A stretch of 64,000 bases of DNA from JAICLK01 sp963810525 (GCA_963810525.1 CAWENB010000003.1:744001-808000); one strand, 5' to 3'. Positions 41,614-50,965 are shown, counted from the first letter of the stretch. The notes: a model not told the origin generated them from the sequence alone. Made by a program: numbers and translations.

Positions 41614-42573
41614 ATGGCTCACCATCACTTTACCCGAGATGACCGGGTTCTTCTAGCAAAACTAAAGACCGCCGGGCTCACGAACCAATCTTGTGCCTGC
41701 ATCCTCAGGTTCCACCCTTCGTCTGTAGGTAGGGAGCTGCGTCGGGGCGCAGCTCCGACTGCGACCGGCTATGACATCCGCGTCGCCCGAAACCGCAACC
41801 GTCGGTTGAGGTATGCGGCCAACCAGCAGCACCGCAGGCTACACGACGCCGAGGCTGAGCAGCTCACGGCGCTCCTGCGGCAGTGTTACAGCCCCGAGCA
41901 GGCCGGACAGGCTGTTGGTTTGAGTCATAGTACGGTCTACCGCTGGCTCTGGGCACAACCCAAAGCTTTCTTGGCCACCATGTGGCAGTTCCTGCGCCAC
42001 AAGAAGCTCCGTCGGAAGTACGGCACCAAGCGCCGGGAACGGCAGCGAGAACTGCAGAAGAAACGCTGGATCGACTCACGTCCCCAATCAGTGAACGACC
42101 GGCTGTTCTACGGCCATTGGGAGGGCGACACCGTTCGCGGCAAAGGTAACTCCGGCTACCTCGTCACCCTGGTCGAACGGAAGAGCGGTTACGCCCTCGT
42201 CGGCTACATTTCGCAGGCCACCAAGGAGCAGTTCCGGACATGTGCTGAACAGCTGCTTGCCCCACTCCCGCGACATCTGAAACGTAGCCTGACGCTCGAC
42301 AATGGCACAGAGATGCAAGACTTTGAGATACTGGAAAAACATACCGGTCTGACCGTCTACTTTGCCCACCCCTACCATTCCTGGGAACGGGGCAGCAACG
42401 AGAACTTCAATGGGCTGCTCCGGCAATTCTTTCCGAAAGGCTCCTCATTCGCTAACGTCACACAGGAGCAGGTTGACCTGGCGGCCAACCTGCTCAATAC
42501 TAGACCGCGTAAACGACACGGCTACCAAAGCCCTGCCACGCTACTCAAGCCGTACTTAGCTGTTGCGATTTGA
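41614..42573 (+). CDS. IS30-family transposase
   Basis: About 319 residues from ATG 41614 (MAHHHFTRDDRVLL). An N-terminal HTH (LLAKLKTAGLTNQSCACIL, SSVGRELRRG) is followed by a second helical region and a DDE integrase core: GHWEGDTV (first Asp), LDNGTE (second Asp) and HPYHSWERGSNENFNGLLR (Glu). The core is complete, so the element may be active. The Shine-Dalgarno GGAGG lies about 11 nt upstream. Codons are more G/C-rich at third positions than in adjacent genes, which fits recent transfer. Confidence 0.95.
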   Translation: MAHHHFTRDDRVLLAKLKTAGLTNQSCACILRFHPSSVGRELRRGAAPTATGYDIRVARNRNRRLRYAANQQHRRLHDAEAEQLTALLRQCYSPEQAGQAVGLSHSTVYRWLWAQPKAFLATMWQFLRHKKLRRKYGTKRRERQRELQKKRWIDSRPQSVNDRLFYGHWEGDTVRGKGNSGYLVTLVERKSGYALVGYISQATKEQFRTCAEQLLAPLPRHLKRSLTLDNGTEMQDFEILEKHTGLTVYFAHPYHSWERGSNENFNGLLRQFFPKGSSFANVTQEQVDLAANLLNTRPRKRHGYQSPATLLKPYLAVAI

Positions 42574-42583
42574 ATGAGAATTC
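42555..42583 (-). repeat. IS30 right inverted repeat
   Basis: Counterpart of the left repeat. It overlaps the last codons of the transposase, a usual arrangement in IS30. Confidence 0.7.
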
Positions 42584-42595
42584 AGGTGGTGTGCA

Positions 42596-42623
42596 TTGAC
42601 AAAAAATAAAGATATGATAAAAT
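42596..42623 (+). promoter_or_regulatory. promoter of the 42631 gene, next to the IS right end
   Basis: TTGACA at 42596-42601, a 16-bp spacer and TAAAAT at 42618-42623, 7 nt before the ATG. The -35 lies only 12 bp beyond the IS end, so the IS insertion stopped just short of the promoter. Confidence 0.75.
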
Positions 42624-42630
42624 AGTAAAT

Positions 42631-44178
42631 ATGACAAATTATCCGGGAGAATCTTCCCTTACCGGACAGGAAGCCTACGCCTACGGGTTGAGAGAAGTTA
42701 TCACATCGCGTCGCGAACAACTGGGAGATATTGTTGGCAACTATGAAGCTTCAACTGCTTCTTTGGTAAGCGAGTATAGTGCCCAGTTACAGGAGTGTGC
42801 AACCGGTGATGCTCTTCAAGCATTTGACCATATGGAGCGTACGGTCGGACAGCATATTGAGTGGTATGCCTCTAGCATAGATGGTCACATGCAAGGCACG
42901 GCAGCCATGTTGGAGGGGATGCTCTCAGCTCATGATGCCGGTGTGCTTGCGCGCTTGCGTCCGGTGACCGAACGTCGCATTAATGGTATCGGCTCGCGGG
43001 AGTATCAAGCTATACTTGGCGAGGCTAGCCCAGAGGCCCGGCCGGCGATGGAGGCGATTATGGACAACTATGTCCGTACGCGTACCCAGGCAACGGCTGC
43101 CAACCGCGTATTTGGCTATCCCGCGAGAACGAAAAATTATGTCGATCGAGACGTCGCACTGGCATCGAATGATGTAGCAAAGGGCGCTATCAAGGTGACT
43201 ACCAACCCGCTTGCTCATCGACTGACACAAGAAATAGCTGCCAACAACGTATTTGGCTATCCCGCTAGAACGGCACGGTATGTGGATCAGGCGGCCAGCA
43301 TGGGATCGACTCCACAGGCGTGTGTGCATATTGCGGCGTCTGTCGGATTGTCGCGTTCGCCAAGTGATTATGAACCAGTGCAGGATAGGACGATCAGAGG
43401 ACTTGCCGGAGACAATGAAATTAGTAGTTGGCTCGATCGGTCTGGACATGCTGTTGCAGGGGGCAAAGCGCCACGGGAACGTGTAAGCCGGGTACGATTA
43501 GCACTAACCGCAGTTGCGGCGTTCGCGATTAGTGCAGTTTTGACGGCTAACCTTTACCACCCGGGTCAGGCACATGCAAATCGTGCGCCGGCAGCCGGAG
43601 GCCAACCCGGGGCTTCCCCCTATCCGAATCGAACTCCCGCTTCGCCGACTTCTCCAAGCCCCTCCGAAACTACTCCACAGACGGCCGAGGAGTACATGGA
43701 CAGTCCGGCAACGGATGCCCGGATACAAACGGCAGTAAGCAGGTTTGGCAACGTTGTTATGACCGCGTCGCGGAATCAAGATGGCACTTGGGGAGTTTTT
43801 GACACGTACTGCTCGCCATACGACAATCCAGCGGCAAGTACGGGCGGCTGGACTTCCCATCGCTACACTCCGAAGCCGGGCGATGACTGTACCCGACAAC
43901 ATAATCCGGGATATCGCGGCGGTAATGGTACGAACGTATCGGCAGACGTGCTGATCGGCTCTCTTGGGCAATACACTCAGGAGTTCGTTGGTGCAAGCGT
44001 CGGCGGTAGTTCGGCTTGCGTAACCTCTTTTACGAAGAGTTACGATGGCGGCTGGGAGGTTAGTATAACTAGCAATTATACAAACCCCGATGATGACTCC
44101 GCAGATGCGGTCACTGTCTCTCAGGCAAAGCGTATAGTCGACAAAGGTATAGCCTGCCTCGACGAGACCCGGCCATAG
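42631..44178 (+). CDS. unknown single-pass membrane protein with internal VFGYPART repeats
   Basis: 515 residues, no family recognised. The N-terminal 150 residues look helical. A motif occurs twice: ANRVFGYPARTKNYVD (about 157-172) and ANNVFGYPARTARYVD (about 205-220), about 48 residues apart. One membrane helix (about 288-308, LALTAVAAFAISAVLTANL) is followed by a Pro/Ser/Thr-rich stalk (about 320-352) and an extracellular domain with four Cys (about 355-512). The topology suggests a cytoplasmic sensor or adaptor part joined to an outside domain. It has its own leaderless promoter. Confidence 0.65.
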   Translation: MTNYPGESSLTGQEAYAYGLREVITSRREQLGDIVGNYEASTASLVSEYSAQLQECATGDALQAFDHMERTVGQHIEWYASSIDGHMQGTAAMLEGMLSAHDAGVLARLRPVTERRINGIGSREYQAILGEASPEARPAMEAIMDNYVRTRTQATAANRVFGYPARTKNYVDRDVALASNDVAKGAIKVTTNPLAHRLTQEIAANNVFGYPARTARYVDQAASMGSTPQACVHIAASVGLSRSPSDYEPVQDRTIRGLAGDNEISSWLDRSGHAVAGGKAPRERVSRVRLALTAVAAFAISAVLTANLYHPGQAHANRAPAAGGQPGASPYPNRTPASPTSPSPSETTPQTAEEYMDSPATDARIQTAVSRFGNVVMTASRNQDGTWGVFDTYCSPYDNPAASTGGWTSHRYTPKPGDDCTRQHNPGYRGGNGTNVSADVLIGSLGQYTQEFVGASVGGSSACVTSFTKSYDGGWEVSITSNYTNPDDDSADAVTVSQAKRIVDKGIACLDETRP

Positions 44179-44180
44179 TC

Positions 44181-44615
44181 CTAGCCTCGATGGTACGGGT
44201 GGCCCGTGACAATGGTGCTGGCGCGGTACAGGGTTTCGAGCAGGATTAGCATGGCAAGGTCGTGCGGGAATGTGAGCCTGGACAGGCTCAATTGGAAATC
44301 AGTTTGTTCAATGACCTGTGGCGGCAAGCCTTCTGGCCCACCGATGATGAAACTCAGTTCTTTACCGTCCAGTTCGCGGACTTGGAGAAATTCAGCGAGC
44401 GCTGCACTGGAAAGTTGCTGGCCGTCGATTGCGAGCGCGACTTTGTAACTGTGCCCTGCCGCGTTCAAGAATGCATCGACGTCGTCGGCTCGTTTGTTGG
44501 CCAGATGCGTCGTACGCAAGACGTGGTAACGCTTCAGACGCTTTAGGTATTCCTGCCAACCCTCGCGTGCGTACGCGAGTTTCGGTTCACCGACGGTGAT
44601 GATGTGTAGTTTCAT
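44181..44615 (-). CDS. rlmH: 23S rRNA pseudouridine-1915 N3-methyltransferase RlmH
   Basis: 144 residues. SPOUT-fold hallmarks: FIIGGPEGLPPQV (about 89-101, SAM-binding knot), and LSRLTFPHDLAMLILLETLY with a C-terminal GHPYHRG. RlmH methylates pseudouridine 1915 in helix 69 on assembled 70S ribosomes. The start overlaps the upstream methyltransferase gene by 4 nt, implying coupling. Confidence 0.95.
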   Translation of the reverse strand: MKLHIITVGEPKLAYAREGWQEYLKRLKRYHVLRTTHLANKRADDVDAFLNAAGHSYKVALAIDGQQLSSAALAEFLQVRELDGKELSFIIGGPEGLPPQVIEQTDFQLSLSRLTFPHDLAMLILLETLYRASTIVTGHPYHRG

Positions 44616-45235
44616 GGCTTAATGACGGCGATATTGTGCTCGACGCGCAAGCGCGCCCCCGGTTTCGTTTGCAAAAAAGCATGCACTGCCCGCTCAACGC
44701 CCGGCAAGGCTTCGCGGCCGAAATCGTCAATGGCGATGACGCCGTTCAGATCGATCACCTGCCACACGAGCCAGAGCGAGTCAACGATCGAATCATAAAA
44801 ATCACCGTCCAAAAAGGCGAACGCGATACGCGGCGGCACATCCGCCTGGTCTAGCCCATTGAACCAACCCTTGTGCACGATTGGCGGTGTGAGGTTGGCT
44901 TTGCGAAATTCCTGGAGCAGCTGCTTTTTACTGACCGCAAGTTCGCCGGCTTTGAATTGTTCGCCTGCCGGGCTGAAATCTTGTGTGCCCTTTTCAGGCA
45001 AGCCTGTGAACGAATCGTATACGTGTAGCTGTCGTTTGCCGGATTGGTCATAGCCATCGAGCATCCGGCGTAAGAAAAGCGACGTCGTGCCGATGTAACA
45101 ACCGAATTCGACGATATCGCCCTGAACGTTTTGGTTCAACACCTGTTCAAATGCACGCAGTACGACCTCGAGACGCGATCGAGATACTTGCCCGGAAATT
45201 ATCGGGTATCCTTGTACCAGATCTTTAGTCAACAT
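44612..45235 (-). CDS. TylF/macrocin-O-methyltransferase-like SAM enzyme
   Basis: 207 residues. IVEFGCYIGTTSLFLRRML (about 41-59) is the SAM loop, HVYDSFTGLPEKG (about 71-83) follows, FLDGDFYDSIVDSLW (about 136) gives metal-binding Asp residues, and AIDDFG (about 163) completes the TylF pattern. These O-methyltransferases act on sugars or polyketides; the target here is unknown. TACAAT (minus strand, 45248-45243) is 7 nt before the ATG. Confidence 0.82.
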   Translation of the reverse strand: MLTKDLVQGYPIISGQVSRSRLEVVLRAFEQVLNQNVQGDIVEFGCYIGTTSLFLRRMLDGYDQSGKRQLHVYDSFTGLPEKGTQDFSPAGEQFKAGELAVSKKQLLQEFRKANLTPPIVHKGWFNGLDQADVPPRIAFAFLDGDFYDSIVDSLWLVWQVIDLNGVIAIDDFGREALPGVERAVHAFLQTKPGARLRVEHNIAVIKP

Positions 45236-45386
45236 GGTGCATATTGTAGCTTAAATATAGTCAAAGGTTGGTCGTCTGCTCTGATGTTTCTCTCACGGAT
45301 AAATTCTACCAATGCCGATGATGCGTCGAGCAGCCTATCATCAAACAGGCCGGTCGGTGAAAGCGACATACTGTATAATGTCCACC

Positions 45387-46100
45387 ATGCAACCTGACGT
45401 ATTGATTGTGAAGAATATAACACGCGAGGGACCGGGCCTGCTCGAGCGGGTGCTTGCGGAGCACGACATTGCTTTTGTGATGGTTGATTTGTCGGCGGGC
45501 GAGGCCTTTCCGGCCCCGAACGATTACCGAGCAGTTGTTGTACTCAGCGGACCGGCCAGTGCGAATGACACTGATGAGAAAATGACGCAAGAACTCGTCC
45601 AAGTTCGGCAAGCAATAGACCGCGGTGTGCCCTATCTGGGCGTGTGTCTCGGCATGCAAGTACTCGTGAGAGCCGCTGGTGGCAGGGTCCTGCCGGCACC
45701 AATAAAAGAAATCGGATTTGTTGATGCCGCCAAGCAACCCTACACTGTGCAGCTGACCGAGGCCGGTATGCATGACCCGTTGTTGGCGGGACTTTCGCAG
45801 GAAGTCAGCGTATTCCAACTGCACGGCGAAACGGTGCAGCTTACGTCTGCTATGCAGTCGCTTGCGACCGGCCGGGGCTGTCCGAATCAAATCGTGAAAG
45901 TCGGCGCATGTGCCTACGGTGTTCAATCGCACTTTGAACTGACGGAATCTATGCTGCATGGCTGGGCTGAGGACGATCCGGATCTTAAGCCCCTTGGTAC
46001 CGACTACTTGCTTGCAGAGTTTGCCCGCCAGCGCGGCACATACACCGTGACCGGACTGACTTTGTTCCGTAATTTTCTCGGCATTGCCGGACTTATCTAG
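45387..46100 (+). CDS. class I glutamine amidotransferase (GMP-synthase-like)
   Basis: About 237 residues. YLGVCLGMQVLVRA (about 82-95) holds the nucleophilic Cys, and GVQSHFELTE (about 175) the catalytic His and Glu. Free-standing GATases of this type hydrolyse glutamine for an unknown partner or act as gamma-Glu peptidases. ATG 45387 is chosen because TATAAT at 45374-45379 is 7 nt upstream; the longer frame overlaps non-coding sequence. Confidence 0.88.
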   Translation: MQPDVLIVKNITREGPGLLERVLAEHDIAFVMVDLSAGEAFPAPNDYRAVVVLSGPASANDTDEKMTQELVQVRQAIDRGVPYLGVCLGMQVLVRAAGGRVLPAPIKEIGFVDAAKQPYTVQLTEAGMHDPLLAGLSQEVSVFQLHGETVQLTSAMQSLATGRGCPNQIVKVGACAYGVQSHFELTESMLHGWAEDDPDLKPLGTDYLLAEFARQRGTYTVTGLTLFRNFLGIAGLI

Positions 46101-46242
46101 TTGATACTATACCTTCGGTACGTTCCGTACGAATAGATGCGCTCCGAGGAATCGGCTCCGCTTTCTCTCCTGTTACTCAGTTTACAAACCGAACTGCGCG
46201 CAGGATGCGAAATGCCTTTATATCCAACTCTTGTTCTGTGGG

Positions 46243-46647
46243 CTAGATTTTTATCGTGTTTAAAAATTCCGCTAATTCGCGCGGCGTGATCTCAGCTTTT
46301 ACTAAGTAGCCGTCGGCCTGGCGTTCGATGGCTGACCGGATTTCCTCGCGTTGCTCGAGGTTGGTGGTGATGATGATCTTGCTGTGTAATTTCGGCGTTT
46401 GTTCCGGGTCGCGGAGGGTGCGCAAAATGTCAATGCCGGTGATGGTCGGCACCATAAGATCGAGCAGGATGATGTCATATTTGTCCGACTGTGCAGCTTT
46501 GAGGCCTTCGGCGCCGTCAATGATCGTTGTAACATTGTAGCCGGCTTTGGTGAGTGCCCGCTGGTATAATTCGGCAATAAAATGCTCATCTTCGATGCAT
46601 AGGATTTTTTTGCCGGTTGCTGTTGGTGCGGTTTTGTCGGGTTGCAT
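46243..46647 (-). CDS. single-domain response regulator
   Basis: 134 residues, receiver domain only: IEDEHF (acidic pair), Asp63 in ILLDLMVP, IITTNL and the switch Lys in YLVKAE. No output domain, so it would act by protein contact. It lies downstream of a histidine kinase on the same strand (51-nt gap) but also has its own -10, TACAAT (minus strand, 46659-46654), 6 nt before the ATG. A 12-bp repeat (TACCTTCGGTAC) flanks it. Confidence 0.9.
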   Translation of the reverse strand: MQPDKTAPTATGKKILCIEDEHFIAELYQRALTKAGYNVTTIIDGAEGLKAAQSDKYDIILLDLMVPTITGIDILRTLRDPEQTPKLHSKIIITTNLEQREEIRSAIERQADGYLVKAEITPRELAEFLNTIKI

Positions 46648-46697
46648 GATGTTATTGTAGCAAGTTTATGAAGTTGGTTTTCTTGGATATTTGACAC

Positions 46698-48233
46698 TTA
46701 CCTTCGGTACATTGAGTGGTTTTTGATCCAGCCATGAGCGCTGCGGGTAATATCCTGATCATTGCCTGACTTCAGCTCGTCGGCCAGTTCGGTGTAGGGA
46801 CGGACAGTGAAACCGAAGATAGCGCCCTCGCCTTCTTTGCTTCGTACCCAAATATTGCCACCGTGCGCAGTCACGATGGCTTTAGAAAGGTACAGGCCCA
46901 GCCCGGTGCCGCCGATCTGCGCCCGGTTGCGGTGATTGCGGTAGAATTTGCTGAAAAGTTTGGGTATAACGCTTTCGGGAATGCCGACGCCGTAATCCTG
47001 TATGGTAGTCTCTATTTCCCCGCTGGAGGTAACGGCCGACTTGATGATAATCCGTTTGCTTTTGCCGCTATACTTGATGGCGTTGTCGATCAGGTTACTG
47101 ATGACCTCGACGATGCTCATGCGGTCAACGCCGACGGTTGGCAGCTCCTCAGGCACTTCGCACGTGAGAATTATGCCGCGTACGTGCGCACGAAGACTCA
47201 TGGCATCAACGGCCGAATGTACTATATCCGGCCACCGCTCTTCTTGCAGCGGCAACTCGAGCTGTTCACTCTCGATGCGCGCGACGTTCAGGATGTTGTT
47301 GACAAAGGTCGTCAGTTGCTGTGCTGCCACATTCATCTTTTGCACGAAATCCTGAGCTTCACCGCTGAGCTTGCCTTCGAGTTCTTCGTCGAGTACCTCG
47401 ATATAACCGCGCAGCAGCGTAAGCGGTGTTCGCAGTTCATGCACGGCGAGTGCGACAAAACTCATTGCCTGGTCGTCCTGGGCGTACTGCTCGGTATGGT
47501 CGAACAGTACCATGAGGGTTTCGATGTGCTCGGGGTTATCCTTGTTGTAATAAGCAGCAAGGTCAAATTGTAGCGCCGGTTGATCGGGGCGGTTCAGGCG
47601 CACGCGCTCCCAGCTCCGAGTAGCAGTGGCGGCGTTTTGCCGTGATTCATCCAGCCATTTGTCGAACGTGTCCTCGCTAACGAACGATAAATCGAGTATC
47701 GAATTAATATTTTTACCTATAACATCCTGGCTGGAAGAACCTATGTATTCGCATAGAATTTTGTTTGCAAACAGAACTGTATCGCTTTTGTCGAGAGCGA
47801 CGAATGGCAGCGGCAGGTTGTTGGCAATAAAATCCGATTTCATATCGGCCGGTCTGGCGTTGGCAACTTTCTCGACATTGTCCGCAACGCTGGCGAGCTG
47901 GTAGACGCGTGCCACCAAATTTGCGACCAGTTCTCGGCCAAGGTTTGTTGATTTAAGGTTGGGAGGTTCCATGCCGACGGTGTCGGGTGCAATATGCAAT
48001 ATTGCCTGCCACAGCAGTTTCATCGGCTGCGTAAAGTAAGCGGCACTCATCCACGGCAAAAATGTGAGTGTCAAGACCGGCACCGCGAGCATAACTGCCA
48101 CCAACCAATAGCCGGTAAGTTGAAATACCTGATTGGATAGCCACCAGTCAGCGATGATAAGAAGATTATTAAGCAGCAGTACGGCAAACAATCGCTGGCG
48201 AACTTGAGAAACAAATTTCTGTAGCTGATCCAT
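46698..48233 (-). CDS. membrane sensor histidine kinase with PAS domain
   Basis: 511 residues. Two membrane helices (about 15-34 and 42-66), a PAS domain (about 140-255, NLPLPFVALDKSDTVLFANK), a HisKA motif with His in ALAVHELRTPLTLLRGY (about 264), and HATPase motifs NLIDNAIKYS, DYGVGIP and GTGLGLYL. It starts 16 nt after the DUF3048 gene stop, so the two are one operon with the response regulator after it. Confidence 0.92.
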   Translation of the reverse strand: MDQLQKFVSQVRQRLFAVLLLNNLLIIADWWLSNQVFQLTGYWLVAVMLAVPVLTLTFLPWMSAAYFTQPMKLLWQAILHIAPDTVGMEPPNLKSTNLGRELVANLVARVYQLASVADNVEKVANARPADMKSDFIANNLPLPFVALDKSDTVLFANKILCEYIGSSSQDVIGKNINSILDLSFVSEDTFDKWLDESRQNAATATRSWERVRLNRPDQPALQFDLAAYYNKDNPEHIETLMVLFDHTEQYAQDDQAMSFVALAVHELRTPLTLLRGYIEVLDEELEGKLSGEAQDFVQKMNVAAQQLTTFVNNILNVARIESEQLELPLQEERWPDIVHSAVDAMSLRAHVRGIILTCEVPEELPTVGVDRMSIVEVISNLIDNAIKYSGKSKRIIIKSAVTSSGEIETTIQDYGVGIPESVIPKLFSKFYRNHRNRAQIGGTGLGLYLSKAIVTAHGGNIWVRSKEGEGAIFGFTVRPYTELADELKSGNDQDITRSAHGWIKNHSMYRR

Positions 48234-48249
48234 TAGGCGCGGATTTGCT

Positions 48250-49497
48250 TTAAGGCTTATAAGATATGTCGCTGGCCGAGCCGGATGCGGTTATCCACGT
48301 CTGCCCCGCATTGAGCCTGACTGGTTGGCCGCTGCCATCCTTGAAGACGAATTGAGCGTTGCGGCCGGACTTCGTCCAGGTGCCGATTACAACGTTGCCG
48401 TCCTGGAAGAAATACGCCTTGCCGGTTCCGATGGTGTTGTACATTGAGTGATAGCCATCACTTTCAAGACTGTAGGGCATTACCAAACCGATAACGACCT
48501 TTGGCTCAAGTTGATGGCCGGCTGTATCGGTGTGTGGCGCGCCGCCTTCCCAGCGTAAGTAGGCGTTCTTTTTTGGGTCGTATTGGTAGCGAACGTTGAA
48601 GTCCGGATACGAAATGTCGAAATTAATCGTTCGCGCGGCCGGCGATTTTGCCGGATCATCCTTTTTTCGAAGGAAGCCGGTAAAGTGGCTGGTGGTCCAG
48701 TGGTTCAGCTTTTCAATAGCGTTTAAATTGGCCATGCTGGTGTACATGTTGTGTGGCGCCGCGCGCGATGAAATTCGGTGATAGTACGAACCGTACGTAA
48801 ATTCACCAATGTCTTTGACATGCCAGGCCTTAATGTCATTCAAGGCTTCCGGACTGCCGCCAACGTGTGATAGCGAAGCGTCGAATCCGAGTGCCCATTC
48901 CAGAAAGTACGGCCGGGCGCTGCGGATCGGTCCAATGTTATTGGGTGTTGCTTCTTGAAATAGCGCCAGAAAACGCGTGATGCCGGCTTCGGCGATTGCT
49001 TCAAACACGACACCGGCCGACGATAGTCCCGATTGCGGCCGGGCGAAGTCGGTGTTTTCGATCATGACGCCCGTTATCGGCCGTTTGGCCTGGGCGGCGG
49101 TAACGGGCAAGCCGGTCAGTGGTGATACGGTTGGCACCGGCGTAGGCTTCGGTTTGATTGCGGCCGGTTGTTGCTCTGGAGCTCCAGCCATATTACTGAC
49201 CCCAAAAGCAATCGCCCCGCCGAGCAGTACGATGAAAACGATGCTGCCAATGATGAACTCTTTGCGGGTCAGCTTCTCTTTTAGAAAATACTTCAGGCGG
49301 TCGCTGAACGGTGCGTCCGGTGGCGGCGGAGATATCCCCGGTGTCGGCACGAAATCACCTATTTCCGGATCTTCGTCCGACGTGTTCGAGGAGTCGATCC
49401 TTGTGGGCGCGGGTGATTCGTCATGAACACCCGGTACCACGTCGGCCAGATCGGCCGACTCACTCGAAGAATCTGAGTTCGGTGGCTCATCTTTCAT
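48250..49497 (-). CDS. DUF3048 (YerB-type) membrane-anchored extracellular protein
   Basis: 415 residues. An acidic, Pro/Ser-rich cytoplasmic N-terminus (1-75), one membrane helix (about 84-104, FIIGSIVFIVLLGGAIAFGV), then the DUF3048 domain: SPLTGLPV, MIENTDFARPQSGLSSAGVV, FQEATPNNIGPIRSARPY and SHVGGSPEAL are typical. B. subtilis YerB is a lipoprotein of unknown function, so no role can be named. It leads an operon with a histidine kinase. TACAAT (minus strand, 49510-49505) is 7 nt before the ATG. Confidence 0.88.
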   Translation of the reverse strand: MKDEPPNSDSSSESADLADVVPGVHDESPAPTRIDSSNTSDEDPEIGDFVPTPGISPPPPDAPFSDRLKYFLKEKLTRKEFIIGSIVFIVLLGGAIAFGVSNMAGAPEQQPAAIKPKPTPVPTVSPLTGLPVTAAQAKRPITGVMIENTDFARPQSGLSSAGVVFEAIAEAGITRFLALFQEATPNNIGPIRSARPYFLEWALGFDASLSHVGGSPEALNDIKAWHVKDIGEFTYGSYYHRISSRAAPHNMYTSMANLNAIEKLNHWTTSHFTGFLRKKDDPAKSPAARTINFDISYPDFNVRYQYDPKKNAYLRWEGGAPHTDTAGHQLEPKVVIGLVMPYSLESDGYHSMYNTIGTGKAYFFQDGNVVIGTWTKSGRNAQFVFKDGSGQPVRLNAGQTWITASGSASDISYKP

Positions 49498-49537
49498 TGA
49501 TCTTATTGTAGCAATGCTTACGCTAATGTGCCAATGG

Positions 49538-50965
49538 CTAGAGCGTATAGAGCATAGCGTCGATACGGCGCATCGACACTTCCTTACCCAGTACGGCCAG
49601 TGTGTCGGCCAGGCCGGGACTTGCCGGTGACTGTGTAGTGGCGATGCGGATAAGGCCGAACAGCACGGCCGGTTTCTGGCCGGTTGATTCGAGGAGCTGG
49701 TTGAGTCGCGCGGTCAGGTCTTCCATACTAAAATTGCTTTGTTCCAGGTTACTCTTGGCATGGTCCAGTAGGCTTTTGAGCTCACTTTGGTCAAGCTTCT
49801 TGAGCTGCTTGTTGCTTTGCCACAGCTCAGGATTGATTGGCAAATCCTTGAAGAAAAATTCGGTCAACTTCAGCAGCTCCGCGAAATATTTTAATCGTTC
49901 CTGGACAAGCGCCAGTACGCGCCGTTTGTAATCATCGTCAAACTCCGAGGCTTCGGGTGGCCAGTAGTTGTTGACATTCGAAAAGAGGTCGTTAAGCGGA
50001 AGTTCACGGATGTAGAACCCGTTCATCCAAAGCAGGCGCTGTTCGTCGAACCGCGCCCCGCCCTTTTGAACGCGATCCAGACTGAATTTGGCGATGAGTT
50101 CATCGCGCGAAAAGACTTCCTGTGTCGAACCGTCGTTCCAGCCAAGCGTCACCATGAAGTTGAGGAGTGCGTCCGGCAGGAAGCCTTCGTGGGCATAATC
50201 GAGAATATCTTTGGCGCCGTCGCGTTTGCTCAGTTTCTTTTTACCGTCCGGGCCCATCACGAATGGTACGGTGGCGAGTAATGGCCGTTCGATCCCAAGC
50301 GCTTCGTACAAGTTGAGATATTTTGGGACGCTGGCGATGAATTCCTGTGAACGGATGACGTGAGTGATATCCATGAGGTGATCGTCGACAATATGCGCAA
50401 AGTTGTAGGTTGGAAAACCATCCGACTTCATGAGGATAAAATCGTCGATGGCTTCAGCCCCGGCATGCAGGTCGCCCAGGATTTCATCGTGCCAATCATA
50501 GGATTTGGGGTCGGACTGCAAGCGCAATGGACGGCTACCGTCCCAGGTGGACGGATGCACCGGCCGGTAGTCGCGGAATAGGAACGGCCGCTTTTCGGCC
50601 TTGGCCTGGTCGCGGAATGCCTGCAGCTCTTCGGGCGAATACGGATCGGCATAGGCCTTGCCGGCGTCGACCAGCTTACCTGCCCACTGTTTATAAATGG
50701 CAAGCCGCTGGCTCTGGAAATACGGGCCGTACTCACCGCCGATCACCGGGCCTTCATCCCAATCCAAACTAAGCCACTTCAAGCTATTTTGAATGTGGTC
50801 GGCGCTCCCCTGCACTTCTCGCGCCTGGTCGGTGTCTTCGATGCGCAGAATAAACTGCCCGCCCGATTGCCGAGCAAGCAGCCAGGCGAAGAGCGCTGTG
50901 CGCACGCCACCGACATGCAAAAACCCCGTCGGGCTCGGAGCAAATCTTGTTCGTGCCGGTTTCAT
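49538..50965 (-). CDS. gltX: glutamyl-tRNA synthetase
   Basis: 475 residues. FAPSPTGFLHVGGVRTALF (about 8-26) is the class I HIGH-type signature and KKLSKRDGAKD (about 247-257) the KMSKS-type loop; a helical anticodon-binding domain follows. It charges tRNA-Glu, one copy of which (CTC) lies at 38483. Whether it also charges tRNA-Gln cannot be judged here. TATAAT (minus strand, 50979-50974) is 8 nt before the ATG. Confidence 0.96.
   Translation of the reverse strand: MKPARTRFAPSPTGFLHVGGVRTALFAWLLARQSGGQFILRIEDTDQAREVQGSADHIQNSLKWLSLDWDEGPVIGGEYGPYFQSQRLAIYKQWAGKLVDAGKAYADPYSPEELQAFRDQAKAEKRPFLFRDYRPVHPSTWDGSRPLRLQSDPKSYDWHDEILGDLHAGAEAIDDFILMKSDGFPTYNFAHIVDDHLMDITHVIRSQEFIASVPKYLNLYEALGIERPLLATVPFVMGPDGKKKLSKRDGAKDILDYAHEGFLPDALLNFMVTLGWNDGSTQEVFSRDELIAKFSLDRVQKGGARFDEQRLLWMNGFYIRELPLNDLFSNVNNYWPPEASEFDDDYKRRVLALVQERLKYFAELLKLTEFFFKDLPINPELWQSNKQLKKLDQSELKSLLDHAKSNLEQSNFSMEDLTARLNQLLESTGQKPAVLFGLIRIATTQSPASPGLADTLAVLGKEVSMRRIDAMLYTL

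Larger units (their letters stand above)
41512..42583 (+). mobile_element. IS30-family insertion sequence, intact
   Basis: About 1.07 kb with imperfect terminal inverted repeats: left 41512-41538 (GAATTAACCTTCAAAACGC...) and right 42555-42583 (reverse complement GAATTCTCATTCAAATCGC...), sharing GAATT, TTCAAA, CGCAAC and CTAAG. It holds one full-length transposase. No clear target duplication is seen at the edges. It sits between the P-loop kinase and the unknown 42631 gene. Confidence 0.85.
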
